Source: Zychaea mexicana | Lineage: Eukaryota; Mucoromycota; Mucoromycetes; Mucorales; Lichtheimiaceae | DNA length: 64,000 bases | Direction: 5' to 3' | NCBI RefSeq assembly: GCF_025766255.1 | Contig: NW_026516665.1 | Span: forward strand, 434,001 to 498,000 | In this document: one piece after another, positions 1-12,276 of the stretch | How the letters are laid out: every line of letters starts with the position of its first letter | Position numbering within the stretch: position 1 is the first letter of the stretch | Notes under the pieces: generated by a model | Database searches by the model: none | What the model saw: only the letters and a program-made list of their open reading frames with translations | Told to the model about the DNA's origin: nothing | Position numbers and translations under genes: made by a program

Positions 1-1209
1 CACGTGGCAGGTGTATTAACTTCTTTTTTAATACGCTCCCTCCATTAGAGTTTTGCCCGTGACGTAGAAAAAGAACTATGCGGATTCGAGAAATGCTAAT
101 GCTCTTGTAACTCGTCTAGTTTCTCCAAGTAGTCAATTGGAGAATGCCAATCAGGGTGACTATTTTGATCTGGCGGGATCTGTTGCGATAAGAAGGTACC
201 ATGGTAACACATGATCAAGGTAGTCTGGCTAATATCCTTCGGCTATACTTATCCTCTTCGTTTGCTTCTTAAGGGGGGGAGGGCAAATTGGATTAAGTAT
301 TGCGCTGCTCAAATGATTCCTCTACTTGTACACAAAGAAACACTTGATAATAGATATGTAGTAGCACTATATGTGCTTACTTTAAAACAGTGTTTCATTC
401 ATATTATATGATAATGGCGCTAAGCAGCTTGTGATAGCTTCGTTTGCAAGATGGCAAAAGATTATCGATATTAGTATGTCTGTTATATTCATTAAGCATA
501 TAATAGCTGTGATCTAAATCTAGAAAGGTTTATTCATTAGTAGCTATGATAATACTTGCAATAGTTAATTTGTACATGTTGAAGGAGCAGACTTAAAGTT
601 AACCTTTTACAAAGCTCGCATCTCTTCGCTTGCGGCATTTGGTGACTCGCCATGTCCTTTTTACTAAGAGATGAAGCTACTTGTATATTAGAGGGTACGT
701 TGTTATATCCGCAAGCACAAGTAAAGCAGAATTACATCAGTTTCGTAGAAAAAAGGACACATTAGTACAACCCCAAGCGTGTCTGTGCACTAGATTGTAT
801 TTAACAGATCATGTCGAATCATCAGGGTGATGGTGCTCATCCAATATACCTAGCCATTTTTAGATTGAGCAGTACCTATTCTTGGGAGTATGATACATTG
901 TACATACAGATTATGTAGATCAGAGAGTACAATACAGGTATCAGAGCGGTTCCTTGTAAATTTTATATAGGACGTGGCGGTAACCATCACAGAGGCAGCA
1001 TCATAGCTTATCATATAACAGTATCGTAAAATCAAGAGATGATAGTTAAATGATCTGAATCTCGCGTAATAGTGCGCAATTAAAACATCCCACTATAACT
1101 GTTATGTTGTTCGCTCTTGTTTTTTTAAGTGTCGTCGTTCGTTTGTATTGGCTCGTTGTGATAAAATACCCCAAAGTATCGGAATCAAAGAAGTCGGATT
1201 TCTACGCTG

Positions 1210-1740
1210 TCTAAAGCGGAACAGCTGAAAATTCCGAATAGTTCAGGCAATCAAAGAGATGAACATGTGTAGTGATTCTTCTGGATGCGGTAGAGTGAAA
1301 GCTAATCAACGAAGAAATGCTTCTAAAGATCCTGATTGAGACAAAGACGGTCGTCAGGACCCCTAAGTCAACATCGTGAGCAGCAGCAACACGAACATAT
1401 GTCATCTTTTCGCCTTCACAATCATTCGTTAACTTGTGCAAGATGAAAGGGAACACGTATGTTCGTATAGTCATTTCGTGCATCTTGGGCCAATGACTGA
1501 TCCTACTCTTGCATTCAGAGCAAAAAGAGGTAATGGAGAAAATTAATAAACATATAGATTTCTTTGATAGTCATTACACAACCATTTGACTGTTTCAAAT
1601 CAGTGCTTACACGAATCTTATACGTTGGACCAATGTCATCTTCTGTTAGTGAGGAAACAATCACTGCTTTATGATATCACGATTCGGAGAAGTCATGCGC
1701 TTGGTTGTAGGTAACGTGAGTATGATATATCTCCTTCATG
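1210..1740 (-). pseudogene. Coding-like relic, unknown family
   Basis: On the minus strand a frame from about 1740 to 1510 reads as protein-like sequence including TEDDIGPTYKIRVSTDLKQS, interrupted by one in-frame stop. It is followed by an open stretch (1483-1211) containing LTNDCEGEKMTYVRVAAAHD. The mixed polar/hydrophobic composition looks more like decayed coding sequence than random AT-rich DNA, and there is no clear start or set of splice sites. I do not recognise the family. It may be an old gene fragment next to the MITE, or chance. Confidence 0.25.
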
Positions 1741-2010
1741 ATCAATAACGCACGTATATCCATTGATATATTTAGTTTTCCAGACGGCCAGATGAAATTA
1801 AAAATGTCTTTGTAAAGTTCATTAATCGAGAGTCGCTACTGTATAGGCAGCCAACGAAAGACTTGAAGATATTCCGCTTAGTAAGATACTTATTATCATT
1901 GTTTCGCTTACTTTACAGTCTATCGTAAACACAGCTGCTTGAAGACAGTTAAAGAATTGACAGGTAAATAAGGCGCACGACTTTGATCCAAACCTCGATA
2001 CGTACACATA

Positions 2011-2166
2011 CAGTGGTTCCCCGTTTAATTTCACTCTCAATAACTTTTCTCTATACCCCCTTTAAGCATAGAACACTGCTTGAATCACCGTCGTTTTGTG
2101 TCAACCCTCAGCAGTCTCAACACTTTATAGGCCCCTTTGAGGTTGAAATTAAACGGGGAACCACTG
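2011..2166. mobile_element. MITE, Tc1/mariner-pogo type, TA-flanked
   Basis: A 156-bp element bounded by perfect 23-bp terminal inverted repeats (2011-2033 and 2144-2166). The ends begin CAGTGGTTCCCC and each is flanked directly by TA (2009-2010 and 2167-2168). Weaker inverted similarity continues a few bases inside (CTCTCAA against ACCTCAA). TA target duplication with CAGTG-type termini is characteristic of the Tc1/mariner/pogo superfamily. No coding capacity is present, so this is a non-autonomous miniature element. No second copy was noticed in the window. Confidence 0.88.
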
Positions 2167-2339
2167 TATGAGAAAGGCGAATCGATACCACGGCTAAACC
2201 GGCTTTTAGATGGAGAGTGTACATTGTTCGAAGTAGCCTCTTTGCGCAGGTTTCAAGGATCAAGGTTTTGAGATCAAGTCGCTATTGAAGAACCTAGAGC
2301 AATGCCACACTTTCAGTATAATAATGGCACCAAAGACTC

Positions 2340-2826
2340 ACCACACCATTAAACAACTCCGCTTACGATTCGCAAGCTCATGTCGAGGGCCAACCTCTAT
2401 CGCCACCGCCGCCACCACCATTGCAACAGCCAAGTGTATTTCATGACCAACAGGGCAATTACATACTACATATATTTCTTGCAGACTATACCCTTGATTA
2501 GTCTCACCGTCAGCAACAAGAGCAACCAGAAACCGCACACTCTTACTACAGCCAACAAGGGAGTTTATCCGACCTCTACACCAACTCATCAATATCTGCA
2601 GTAACCTTCACCAGCATTGCTATCGCCATCTTTGGGTGTCTCCGATCGCTCCATTTACAGTACATACCATCATCATCACAGCCAGTACTCACCGCATTCC
2701 GATCTCAATGTACCGAATTATTCCGTGGCCCCCTCCTCTTCACCGTACTGCGCCCCTCTACAGCAGCCACAGTCGCAAGCTCCACCTACTACTATGAAGT
2801 TTTCAGCAGAACATAATCGACGATAA
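2340..2826 (+). pseudogene. Pro/Gln/Ser/Tyr-rich coding relic
   Basis: Successive patches in different frames read as one low-complexity protein: a Pro-rich run followed by LQQPSVFHDQQGNY (about 2388-2461), then QEQPETAHSYYSQQGSLSDL (about 2515-2575), then SPSLGVSDRSIYSTYHHHHS and a Gln/Pro-rich tail ending at a stop (about 2620-2826). Frame changes and a stop lie between patches without usable GT-AG introns. The composition resembles the disordered tail of a transcription factor. It is interpreted as a decayed exon, and an unrecognised split gene cannot be excluded. Confidence 0.35.
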
Positions 2827-3323
2827 CATCATTACTTGAATTTAATGAGACGTAATGTCTACTTGCAACACATGGAAACGTACGTATCAAAGAAACGTTA
2901 GTAGTGATATTACCTCTAGAGGATGCACATGGTAATATAGCGATTTGCATATATGCATCATGTGAGGTCGAGTGATGCAGGCTCTCTCATAAAAGAAACA
3001 AGGATATAAATTAAAGTCGCACAAAGACTAGACCCTGGAGCACGCTTACGTGAGCCTTGTTCTATTCTTTTTTTACTTGTTTGAGTAAAAGCAGGCATTC
3101 CCGTTAAAATATGTTCATCGCCTTTGAGTACACTATGTCTGTGGAGTTTTCTGTGTTGTGACTTCCCGCTCATTCTCGCACTCACACATACACACACACA
3201 CTCTCTCTCTCCGCCTGCAATATTGGCTCTGCGCGCCATCGCTAGTTTACTTTTTCCCTATCAGCAGCAACAAGGAAGGTTTGTCAACACCTCTCGGATA
3301 GCACAACACGTATACACACGGCT

Positions 3324-6300
3324 ATGGTGACGGACACAAGCTTAACCAATATTCTGGTTGTGGTAAGTTCGACCCACCTAATAGCAATGGGCACGTTTAT
3401 AATGGCCACCTCCTTACAGTAAAGAAAAACTGCGCTTTGGCACTCATTACTAAAATACTATCGATCTATCTTAGAATGGTGTGTCTCAGATCCGTTACCG
3501 AGCATACACTGACACTTGTAAACGATCTACACTTTTGCATTCGTTGAAAAAACAAGATCATAATTCGTCGAATGCACTAATCCAAGCATTTCATGAACTT
3601 TGCGATCTCAATATTCCGTGCACCTGGCGCGCTGTCCCACTGTCACGGAGCAATAACAATAACGATGACAAGAAGAACGGTGACACAGTTAAGCTCGAAC
3701 TATGGGTATTTTGGTTCGATGAAAGACACACCGGTCGAATCGATGGCAATGATATGCTCAACCAGCTCGAAGGTATGTGCAACTTCTCTTTAATTCATAT
3801 TCATGCGAGGCTAAATTATCCCCACGATGCAAAATGATTAATTGTTTGTACATTTAAAAACCACCTTACAGAAGTTAAAATGGGTACATTTACCTGGGAA
3901 ACAGTTACCAATGGACTCACTACAGCAAAGTCATCACCATCTGCAAGCAGCAGTAACGGCAACAAAACGGCAAGCAACGGTAGTACTACTCGAGTCCGAG
4001 GCTTGGTATCCGTGTTTGAAGAGTACAAATTATTCATACGATCTATACGAAATGTGGTCCACAAATCCATTATTGCATACGGTGCTGTTCCATTGGGCGA
4101 TGTCTATATTATGCCCGAATGCCGCACCACTCCCGAATACGATCTGCTGACGAGCGAAAATTACACCGCCTCCACCACTGCAGCCGTCGCGTATAACGCC
4201 TATATCACCGGAACTGATCTTGTATTTCGACCTTATACCCGCCAATTACGATTGCGCCGTCTCACAAGCGCGGATGGACCAGGCACAAAAGGTAACAGTG
4301 AATGGGCGCAAGGAACAAAGAAAGTGCATGTGAATAAATAAATATGCTAATCCTCTATGACACTATCAGTCATCCTTGCTCCTGCCGGCGAGCATGCTTA
4401 CGTTACGTTATCACCAGTCGAAATATCTGAGCACGCTCGAGAAAAAGTGTTTCTCGAATGGTCAGCTTTATTCAACATACAGTTAACTGGATCTTTCGTC
4501 GCCATCCGCACTAAAACCAACGCCACTGTACTATACCCGTCAATGCTCGTTTTTGTACCCACGCCAATTCGAGATTCGCCTACTCTTATCTCTGGAATGA
4601 ATGGTGTTTTGGGCAAGAATCGCGGCCTGACAGAAGATATCGGCAAGAAATGGAGTCAATGGGCGTGGTCCGAACACTTTAACAAGCACGACGACATTAT
4701 CGACGGGCCTCGAAAAGATAACGATTGTCGAATCAATTACTGGAATTACAACAAACGTTTGTTTCACAGATTACTAGACGCATTAACAGTGCCGCCAGCG
4801 ATAGACGAGCATAACGTTATTCAAAAAATGATGGAGCAGCCTATCATCCTTAGTCCTCTCATGGCAGCAAAAAGTGTCGGTACACCATCGCTTAGTCCAT
4901 TCGCGCTCCCGACGATTGATTCGAACGATAAATCAACGGCGATGGAGATCCTCAACAATAACAGTGCAGAAGATGCCGTGGTTAGCAGCAATATCAGTAG
5001 CAACAATGTTGACGACACCAACAACAAAGGCAGTAGTGACTCTTTACAAGATTTTATTGCTCGTAACTTTGCTATCAACATGCCTATTGAAGAATTGTCC
5101 GGCAAAGAGCCCTTGGATCCGAATGCTGACCAACAGACACAACATGATAATTTAAATACGAATGACATCAGCAACGATCCAAATGCCCCAGAAGAACATG
5201 AAGCAGCAGAAGCAGAAGACGTTTCAACATTACCACAAGAGATTGCACAAACTTCACCAACCGAAAATATGGACGACTTTGGTTTGTCGTACGGCATGGA
5301 TGAGTTTTCAGATCACCGCCAATGGGACGGTGGTCTAGACAACGATCTTGGAGACTTTGATTTTGATGTGACCGAGGCAGACTTCGATTTTTTTGCACCG
5401 TCAACGGATTCCAGCAGTAAAAAGGCAACAGTAGCCCAAACAACAACAGACACATTAGGACAACTAGCAAACACATCAACATCACTGCTGCCAATGGAAG
5501 ACGTAATTCCAACGACCGCCGACAATCCTCTTGGTATATCAGCAGCAAGCAAAGAAGAGCCAATGCTCGTATCTGATGATTCTACTGCTGCCATACTGTC
5601 TACGTCAATGCAAGACGTGCCTATGGTATCTCAGCAGGAGCAACACCTGCCGGCACAACAAGAATTACACGAAAATGCAAACATCAAAGTTGCCTCTATG
5701 CCAACAGTGAATAGTAGCCCAGTGGCAAGCGATATCACTGCCGTCGCATCGAGCGATGCAGGTGCATCAACAGCAGTACCAGCAACGTTTGACACTTCCA
5801 TATATACAATGACGCCAGACAGTAGATCGCCAACCCTTGTCCTTACAAAAGCAAAATATGTGGGCGAGCATCAGCACCTAGTGCCGCATGATTTTGCACC
5901 AGTCAGTTTTGTGGCAGGAGTTGACAACACGAAATACCTTGAAGGTGGAAAGTTTACATATGCTTGCAGCGATGATGAAAGTGACATTGCCAACAACAAT
6001 AAAACGGGTACCACAAAGCATCGCCGAGCTCGAATCAACTACAACATGTATCGACCAGATTATATTCCAAGGAAGCTGATGAAATCCAGACGGAAAGCAG
6101 CACGATTGATGACTGAAAACGACCAGACAGTACCGATTGAAATTCCAAGCTCTTCGGACTCGGAGTCATCATCCTCTTCATCGTCAAATGACAGTGATGA
6201 GGACTATGTAACGTCATCTAGTATCAGTTTGAGCAGTCAAGAGGAGGAAGAGGACATTGACCCCGTTGATCGACTCCTGAGCGCGCAAATGACCTATGTT

Positions 6301-8874
6301 CGGCGGTTACTTGGTGATATTCGCAACCGACCTAAACGGCACCGGTTAGCCAATGTGGCTTTGGATTACGATAGCCCATTCGGTGGTATCGTTATCGATT
6401 CGGTTCATCCAGAGAAACTAAGCCAAAATGACATTGCTTCACTCGATCATCTGTGTCAGCAAACAGTTTGGGGTGGATATCCATTTGCTGGTGTTTTACC
6501 CGATGGAATGTCTTTCTGCCCAGATGGAACTTATCATGACGAGGCTGCCGAAGCTGTGATTGCCCGACAAACTGAACTGATCCAAAGTATCCGTGGAGGT
6601 AATAATTTGTCTTTCTGCTAGCTATGTTATGAAAACAATAACTTGAAGCTAATATCTACCTTCAAATAGATGTGACGCATGTACCAAGCCTTAGTGGCAC
6701 TACGGCTCGAGCCATCCATGACTTCAAGACAATCTTGAAAGGCATTTTCCAGCCTACAGCTGACGAGGAAACGATACCACCGATAGGCTCAATTGGCGTG
6801 AAAGGGCCTCTCAAAGTGCAAGAATACTATGAATTGTCAGGTAGTGAAAACAAGAGAGATAGAAAACATAAGAATACGGGTTATTCACAACACTTCTTAT
6901 TAGCTGAGAATGCACCAGTACACTCGAAATACTATGGCAAATTCCAAGTCAAGAAGCGGAAATCCGGTGAGCCAAATTTGAACATGCTTTTGCCGCCAGA
7001 TATTGTCGTCGGACGCCAGAGCGAATGGGTCGAAGGTTCAACTGCTATGGTTGGCTTTTGGGAAAAGCTCAGGCTTGAACCGTACTCAAGCAAAAACAAC
7101 ATCTTATACTTTGTGGTGTATCCCGACAATCGTGACGTTGCGGCACAGCTATCGACATTTTTCACGAATCTCAATAATGTATACGAGACTTGCCAACTTG
7201 GCCTCCATCGTCCAGGAGCCACTGAGCAATTTTATCATGGTGCTGTACCTGTACCATCGCCAAGTAAGTTATCACTAATTTTTTTTGCGTCAAGCTCGCC
7301 AGTGTATTTTATATATGAAATTTTCTAAAATCCATATGCTATTAAGATGAATCGACTTGGAAAGATGGTTATATGGCAGCCTGTGAAAACCTTGGATCAG
7401 CATTGGGACGAGTAAACATCACATCACAAGAACATGACATAAGCAACATTGTAATATATCTGATGAACCCATCATCTCAACTATCATCAAACCTCGACCT
7501 CAGTCGATGTTTCAGTAAACTTCTTTCGGCTTATATCACGACGGCACGACGGCATCGAGCAAGTGATATCAGTACGAGTCGGTTTGTGATGCAGATCCTT
7601 CCACTAGATCATGCCCTACGCCTCGAAAACACGTGTACTTTGCTCGCCCTTAAAGATATCGCCTTCTCCATATACAGTCAATGCCATAGCATTGAACGAC
7701 GACAGGTAAACACTTTCTTTTGTTTCCCCTAAAGTATCAATGCAGTTTCTGAATTCCTCTGTTAAATAGGACCATATTGACCATGTCCGTTCCATATCGA
7801 GCTTCTATACCCCACCATGGATCATTGCTCAGCAACCTCCAGGTTCCATTAAGCTGTCAATCAAAAATCCATTGGTCGCGTTCCCAACTGTAATTCTTGA
7901 TCCCAGTGCAACACTTCACATGGCATATAGCTTCAGTTTGGATCGGCGATGGATGGTCATAGTCTGGTCAGATCACCGAGGCGAACTCTTGGAATTTGCC
8001 GTGCTCGAAATCCAGGCGGCTAGCAGCAAGACACCGGTGTCTCCGCTTGTCAAGGTATTTACGGAAGCATGGACTCGGACGCGCAATATTGCTCGCCGAA
8101 CAGGTATCGCTTGGAGCTTCGTGCTAGCCAAGATTGGACTGATATTTGAGAGCGAACTTCAAGGTAATCAGAAAGCTACACGCACAGAAAATGCAAGTAT
8201 ACACTAACACATGATATAACTTTCTAGCATGGTTGGATTCTTTACATTCTACTGGTGATTCTGAAGAAAAAGTGGCCATTATCAGCATGGATGTAGAATC
8301 TCCATTACATTTCGACGACGAAGTAAGATCTCAGCACAATGAGCAAGACACAACGAACGCAAATGTATCCGACGCGTACACATTTGCATCTTCCTCACCC
8401 TACAATTCCACGACGAATTCAACGCCGAGTGGCACGATCAAGCCGACTGCGACTCCAGCTAAAGAGTTACTCGATGTCGATAGTGGCACATATATGATCA
8501 TGCTGAACCATCGGATGGCATACTCAAGACAACGTGTTAACATTTACCAAGGAGACCTGGCAATGGAGCCAATGAACGAACTGGATAGCTGGATACTGTC
8601 ATTATCTACCGGATACCTAGTCATTTCGCGGAACCCAGCTCTGGAGCAGGGACTTCCACGGAGCCAACCGCTGGCGCTGGAGCTCCATCTTGTATACAAT
8701 AATCTATCACGTACACCTTATACCGCATTGCATGATATTATCAAGCAATATCATGCCCTGTCATACGTCAATTACCCTCCATCCTATGCCAGCAGCAGCA
8801 ACGCCACTTTGTTACCAACGCATATTGCACTCGTTGAACGACTCTGCCGGATCCTTCTTGTTGTTGGCTCTTAA
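3324..8874 (+). CDS. MED13: Mediator complex subunit 13 (MED13/SRB9-like)
   Basis: Large subunit of the CDK8 kinase module of Mediator, which reversibly blocks Mediator-RNA polymerase II contact in the nucleus. Eight exons join in phase: 3324-3362, 3475-3772, 3872-4291, 4370-6598, 6670-7263, 7347-7705, 7770-8163 and 8228-8874, giving 1659 aa. The N-terminal Med13 domain begins at MVTDTSLTNILVV and runs into NGVSQIRYRAYTDT. The middle is long and disordered, and at about residues 581-597 carries the Phe/Asp-rich motif FDFDVTEADFDFFAP that marks fungal MED13. A Ser/Asp/Glu-rich tract lies at about 845-870. Exons 5-8 encode the conserved C-terminal MID/PIWI-like half. The start was chosen because the 13-codon first exon splices in phase to the conserved N-terminus. 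The length is normal for the family. Confidence 0.93.
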
Positions 8875-9349
8875 TATTCTAGTTGTTTCTTTTCTTCGTC
8901 ACTTCTTTCTCATCTGTATATAGTAAAATCAAAGCCAAAGAACCCCCGGTTTTTTTCACGCCACGTGGGCCATACTCAGAAAGCAAAACGCTTTGGGATA
9001 TTGTGCTACATTCCTTTTATGTAACCATTTGAAGCCTAAAGATAACAATAACTGTTTTATTATCCCGTAAAGACGTGCAGCATTATTATTGTTTCGACGT
9101 TTGGGGTATAAACGTCATGGGTTGTTTTAAATGTTTTGTCCTCTTTATTGTAAACTGAAGCAGAATCCTTCAAAGGGGCCTCGAGGAGGTGTATGATGGT
9201 ATAATGCGCCTTATCCCCTATTCTTTTTTTCCGCCTACTCTCTTTTTGACGTGACAGCCTTCTTAAGCTTCTATGATAAGATTGTTCCGGGACTTTTAGT
9301 TCCAGAAAAAACTCTCCTTGTTCCCACTTTCCCACAGTTTGACCAAAAA
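8875..9349. promoter_or_regulatory. MED13 3' flank and promoter of the DUF2408 gene
   Basis: A 475-bp spacer between two plus-strand genes. It contains an E-box-like CCACGTGGG at about 8961-8969. No small gene or RNA is seen. Confidence 0.4.
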
Positions 9350-11515
9350 TGACCGTCGTTCCCATTCCACCAGACGGTAAGCTAATTTAACGCATACGAA
9401 CAGAAGCCTTGAAACGAAACAGAATGCAACTCTAAAACTCACTGTAATTCTCGTTCTCTCTCATATATAAAGAACTACCTGTCTTGGAAAACCTAATCAC
9501 AGTGCGACACAAGTTATCGGCTCTCAAAAAGGATCGGGAGTCTAGTACACGAAGTGAAGAGGTCATGCCCTTGTACTTTGAAACAGAAAAGCAGATAGAG
9601 ACCTTGGCATCACTGCGATCGGGCGATATTTGGGATCCTAAACTACGCAATCGGCTCAATGACGTGCTCGACGATGTCATGTCGCTTCTGTCACTCTTTT
9701 TTATGAGCTTGGGTCGTAACAGAGAAAGTGAGCTGAAACTTGTGCCAAGATTTCGCCGCGAGGGATAAGAAGCTTATCTTGCCTTATATTGTTCTACTAG
9801 GTCCGGCTGTATATGTTCACTTGGTTACAGTAGAGGTAAGCATGAGAAGTTGAGTTACTTTTGACCAGGCTTTCCCCACACCCCGCGTCGCTTTATATAC
9901 ACCAAAATGGGTGGGGTGACGGTTGAAGAAAGAGGCTGGATTTTAAAAGGAAGAATAGCTCAAGTCTTTTGGGAACCTAAAATAGCATCTGCTGCATTGT
10001 TGTAGAGATATTTGGAGCAACTAACACAGATGGGCATATATACCGACACTATCTTGGTGGAAATCGAAGAACGGGTTGCGGATGTTGAAAGCATCATTTA
10101 TGCTGGCAATGCTGAAGTTGCATCATCGTTCCTTGATTTATTGAAGAAAAAACTGCTGCGATCTAGTAAGTCTAGCACATATATCTTTATTACGATCGTC
10201 AACTCTATAACTGTGACGCTGATTGTTACTATGGAGCATGCATTGGATGAGCTTCTAGCTGCGATCCGGGATATATCTCCCGATTTGTAAGTATTATATT
10301 AATACTGGATGTTTTGTTACTGCATTGGAACATAAAAGGGTTTGCTAACGTTGTTTTGAATCAGGAAACCTTTACATATTGAATTGGTCGCCATACGACG
10401 ACAATTGGGCATCATTGCTTCACGGCCCAACGGATTTTCCTCCACTGATATAATTCCGTTTCAAGATAGGGTACGAAATGACGACAAAGGATGTCTGCAG
10501 CAATTGAGAAAATAGTTAACACAATTTTGCTTATTCTAATGGTTCTCCGTTGGTAGGTCCGCCACATCGACAAAGAATTTCGCCAGCAGTATGGCAATCT
10601 TACGGGACGAGCAGTCGTTGAAGGATTACTGGAACAGTTGTACGAGGAAGCTCACGATCTGATTGCATCAAGCGAAAATATATCGGCTTCCTTAATACCA
10701 TTAGCAGATCGACTTAAGGATATAAAGGGACAATTGGAGAGACTTGCGTTCACACATCGATGGACCCTACGCGAAACTGACCTGTATACATTTCAGGTAT
10801 GTTTCATAAAGAACTTTTATGTCCTTAATCGCAAATGTGCCATGGTTTGCTCTTTTCCAGCTCACAGAATGATGTCTTTAAGTTACAACTGCAAGAGATT
10901 GAAAAACTACGTGACGATGGCAAATTCAAAGACACAGAAGGCAATGTTGCAGAAGGACAGACGGTTATCAACTTTTTATTACGTGGTTGTTACCGGCTGA
11001 TTACCAAAATGCTCAGCGAAAACGTACCGGTAGCGGAAGCTTTAATGCCAGTACATAACCAGTTAAGCACAGTGCGACGATGCCTTGTTGAAGTGACAAA
11101 GTGCGGCAAGCCGGACTCACGTAAGCTTTTGTCTTTTGGTGATAAATGTCTCGTATACTAACACCGCTATTGATTGTTCAACGTTTATAGCGCGCGATCT
11201 TTATCCGTATGTATACCTGTCTTTAAAATACACATTACAAGAATTTACTAATTTCCTCGTAAATAGGTATCAAATGAAATTGGCTAGTATCGATAACATG
11301 CGCATGAATGGAATTTTTTACGATGAAGACAACAATATTCCTGAAGGTAAGTTTGAAGAAACTTATACGGGTGGTTTCGCCACTGTCTAATTTCGAAGAT
11401 ACTAAACTTTACGTTCCGGTCGTTAGGACAAGCCATCTGCACTGCTCTGTTGAATGAATGCTACGACATCCTCCACGACCTTATTTCCGCTATCGACGAC
11501 GATAGAACAGCTTAA
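9350..11515 (+). CDS. UPF0662/DUF2408 family protein
   Basis: Fungal protein of unknown biochemical role, about 437 aa, largely helical. It is recognised as the UPF0662 (DUF2408) family from the N-terminal block DELPVLENLITVRHKLSALK, the block SPAVYVHLVTVERYLEQLTQ and the C-terminal block AICTALLNECYDILHDLISA. Exons by eye: 9350-9377, 9473-9727, 9801-9835 (35 nt), 10006-10165, 10237-10286, 10365-10470, 10557-10796, 10868-11120, 11191-11206 (16 nt), 11267-11346 and 11427-11515. All junctions keep phase except intron 4. There the obvious donor (10166) and the only following AG (10236) leave the frame off by one, while the unspliced sequence stays open. That junction is therefore unresolved. Two micro-exons make this gene easy to mis-predict. 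Confidence 0.8.
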
Positions 11516-11775
11516 CACTTTTCCCTTCCATTTGTAAAAAGCCAAATCCATCAATAAACAAGACCCCTCTCAATCTCTAATAACTGCAGGTAAATGCCCC
11601 TTATCACTGTGTAAAAAATTCCGGTCCAGCAAGTTTTTCGATCCCAAGAATCCATAGCATATCGGTTAACAGTACATTACCATCCACAACATATTAAAAA
11701 CGCCGTAAATGTAGATGTTTCTCATGATGAGACGCAAGCTTTATTCGATAAATGTGTAGGCGTTGTGCTATCAAT

Positions 11776-12276
11776 TTAATCGAAAAGACCTATTGAAAAA
11801 GAATTAGTTTACTCTATGAATCTTTACTTTTACCAAATGTCCTTCCAAAAAAGCCTTTTAGCTACTTACCAAAGCCCATATCTTCATCGGATTCCTCCTT
11901 TTCTTCTTCCTTCTTCTCTTCCTCGGCAGCGGCCTCTTCAGTAGCAGCAGCACCACCAGCAGCGGGACCAGCAGCAGCAGCACCGGCACCGGCACCAACG
12001 TTGAAGATCAATTCCTTGAGGTCCTGACCCTCGAGAGCCTTCGCATAGAGCGAGAACCAGATAGGTTCGATTTCGGTCAAACCGGCAGCCTTGACAAGAG
12101 TCTGGAGCTTGTCAGACTACAATGACAGAATGTTTGTTAATATAAAACGGATATAATTGCCTACTCCGTGTAAAACACTAGCAAAGTCCTGTACACAAAA
12201 AGAAACATACGGTGACTTCGACATTGTCATCCTTGAGGATGAGGGCAGCGTAGACGATGGCAAGATCAGAAGACAT
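11776..12276 (-). CDS. RPP1: 60S acidic ribosomal protein P1
   Basis: Component of the ribosomal stalk that recruits translation GTPases. Three exons on the minus strand (12276-12211, 12116-11870, 11789-11776) give 108 aa, the usual length. The N-terminus [20 protein letters not shown] identifies P1 rather than P2. It is followed by the helical dimerisation region, an Ala/Gly hinge, a Glu/Lys-rich segment, and the universal C-terminal [11 protein letters not shown] contacted by elongation factors. The last four residues come from a 14-nt terminal exon, so the protein appears to end early (after GFG) if the final intron is missed. Confidence 0.95.

Larger units (their letters stand above)
1..3323. 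other. Gene-poor AT-rich intergenic region
   Basis: No intact gene is seen in these 3.3 kb. The stretch holds a 156-bp MITE (2011-2166), a minus-strand coding-like relic (about 1210-1740) and a plus-strand Pro/Gln/Ser/Tyr-rich relic (about 2340-2826), each listed separately. A pyrimidine- and CA-rich tract at about 3176-3215 lies just upstream of MED13 and is probably its promoter/5' leader. Confidence 0.6.
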
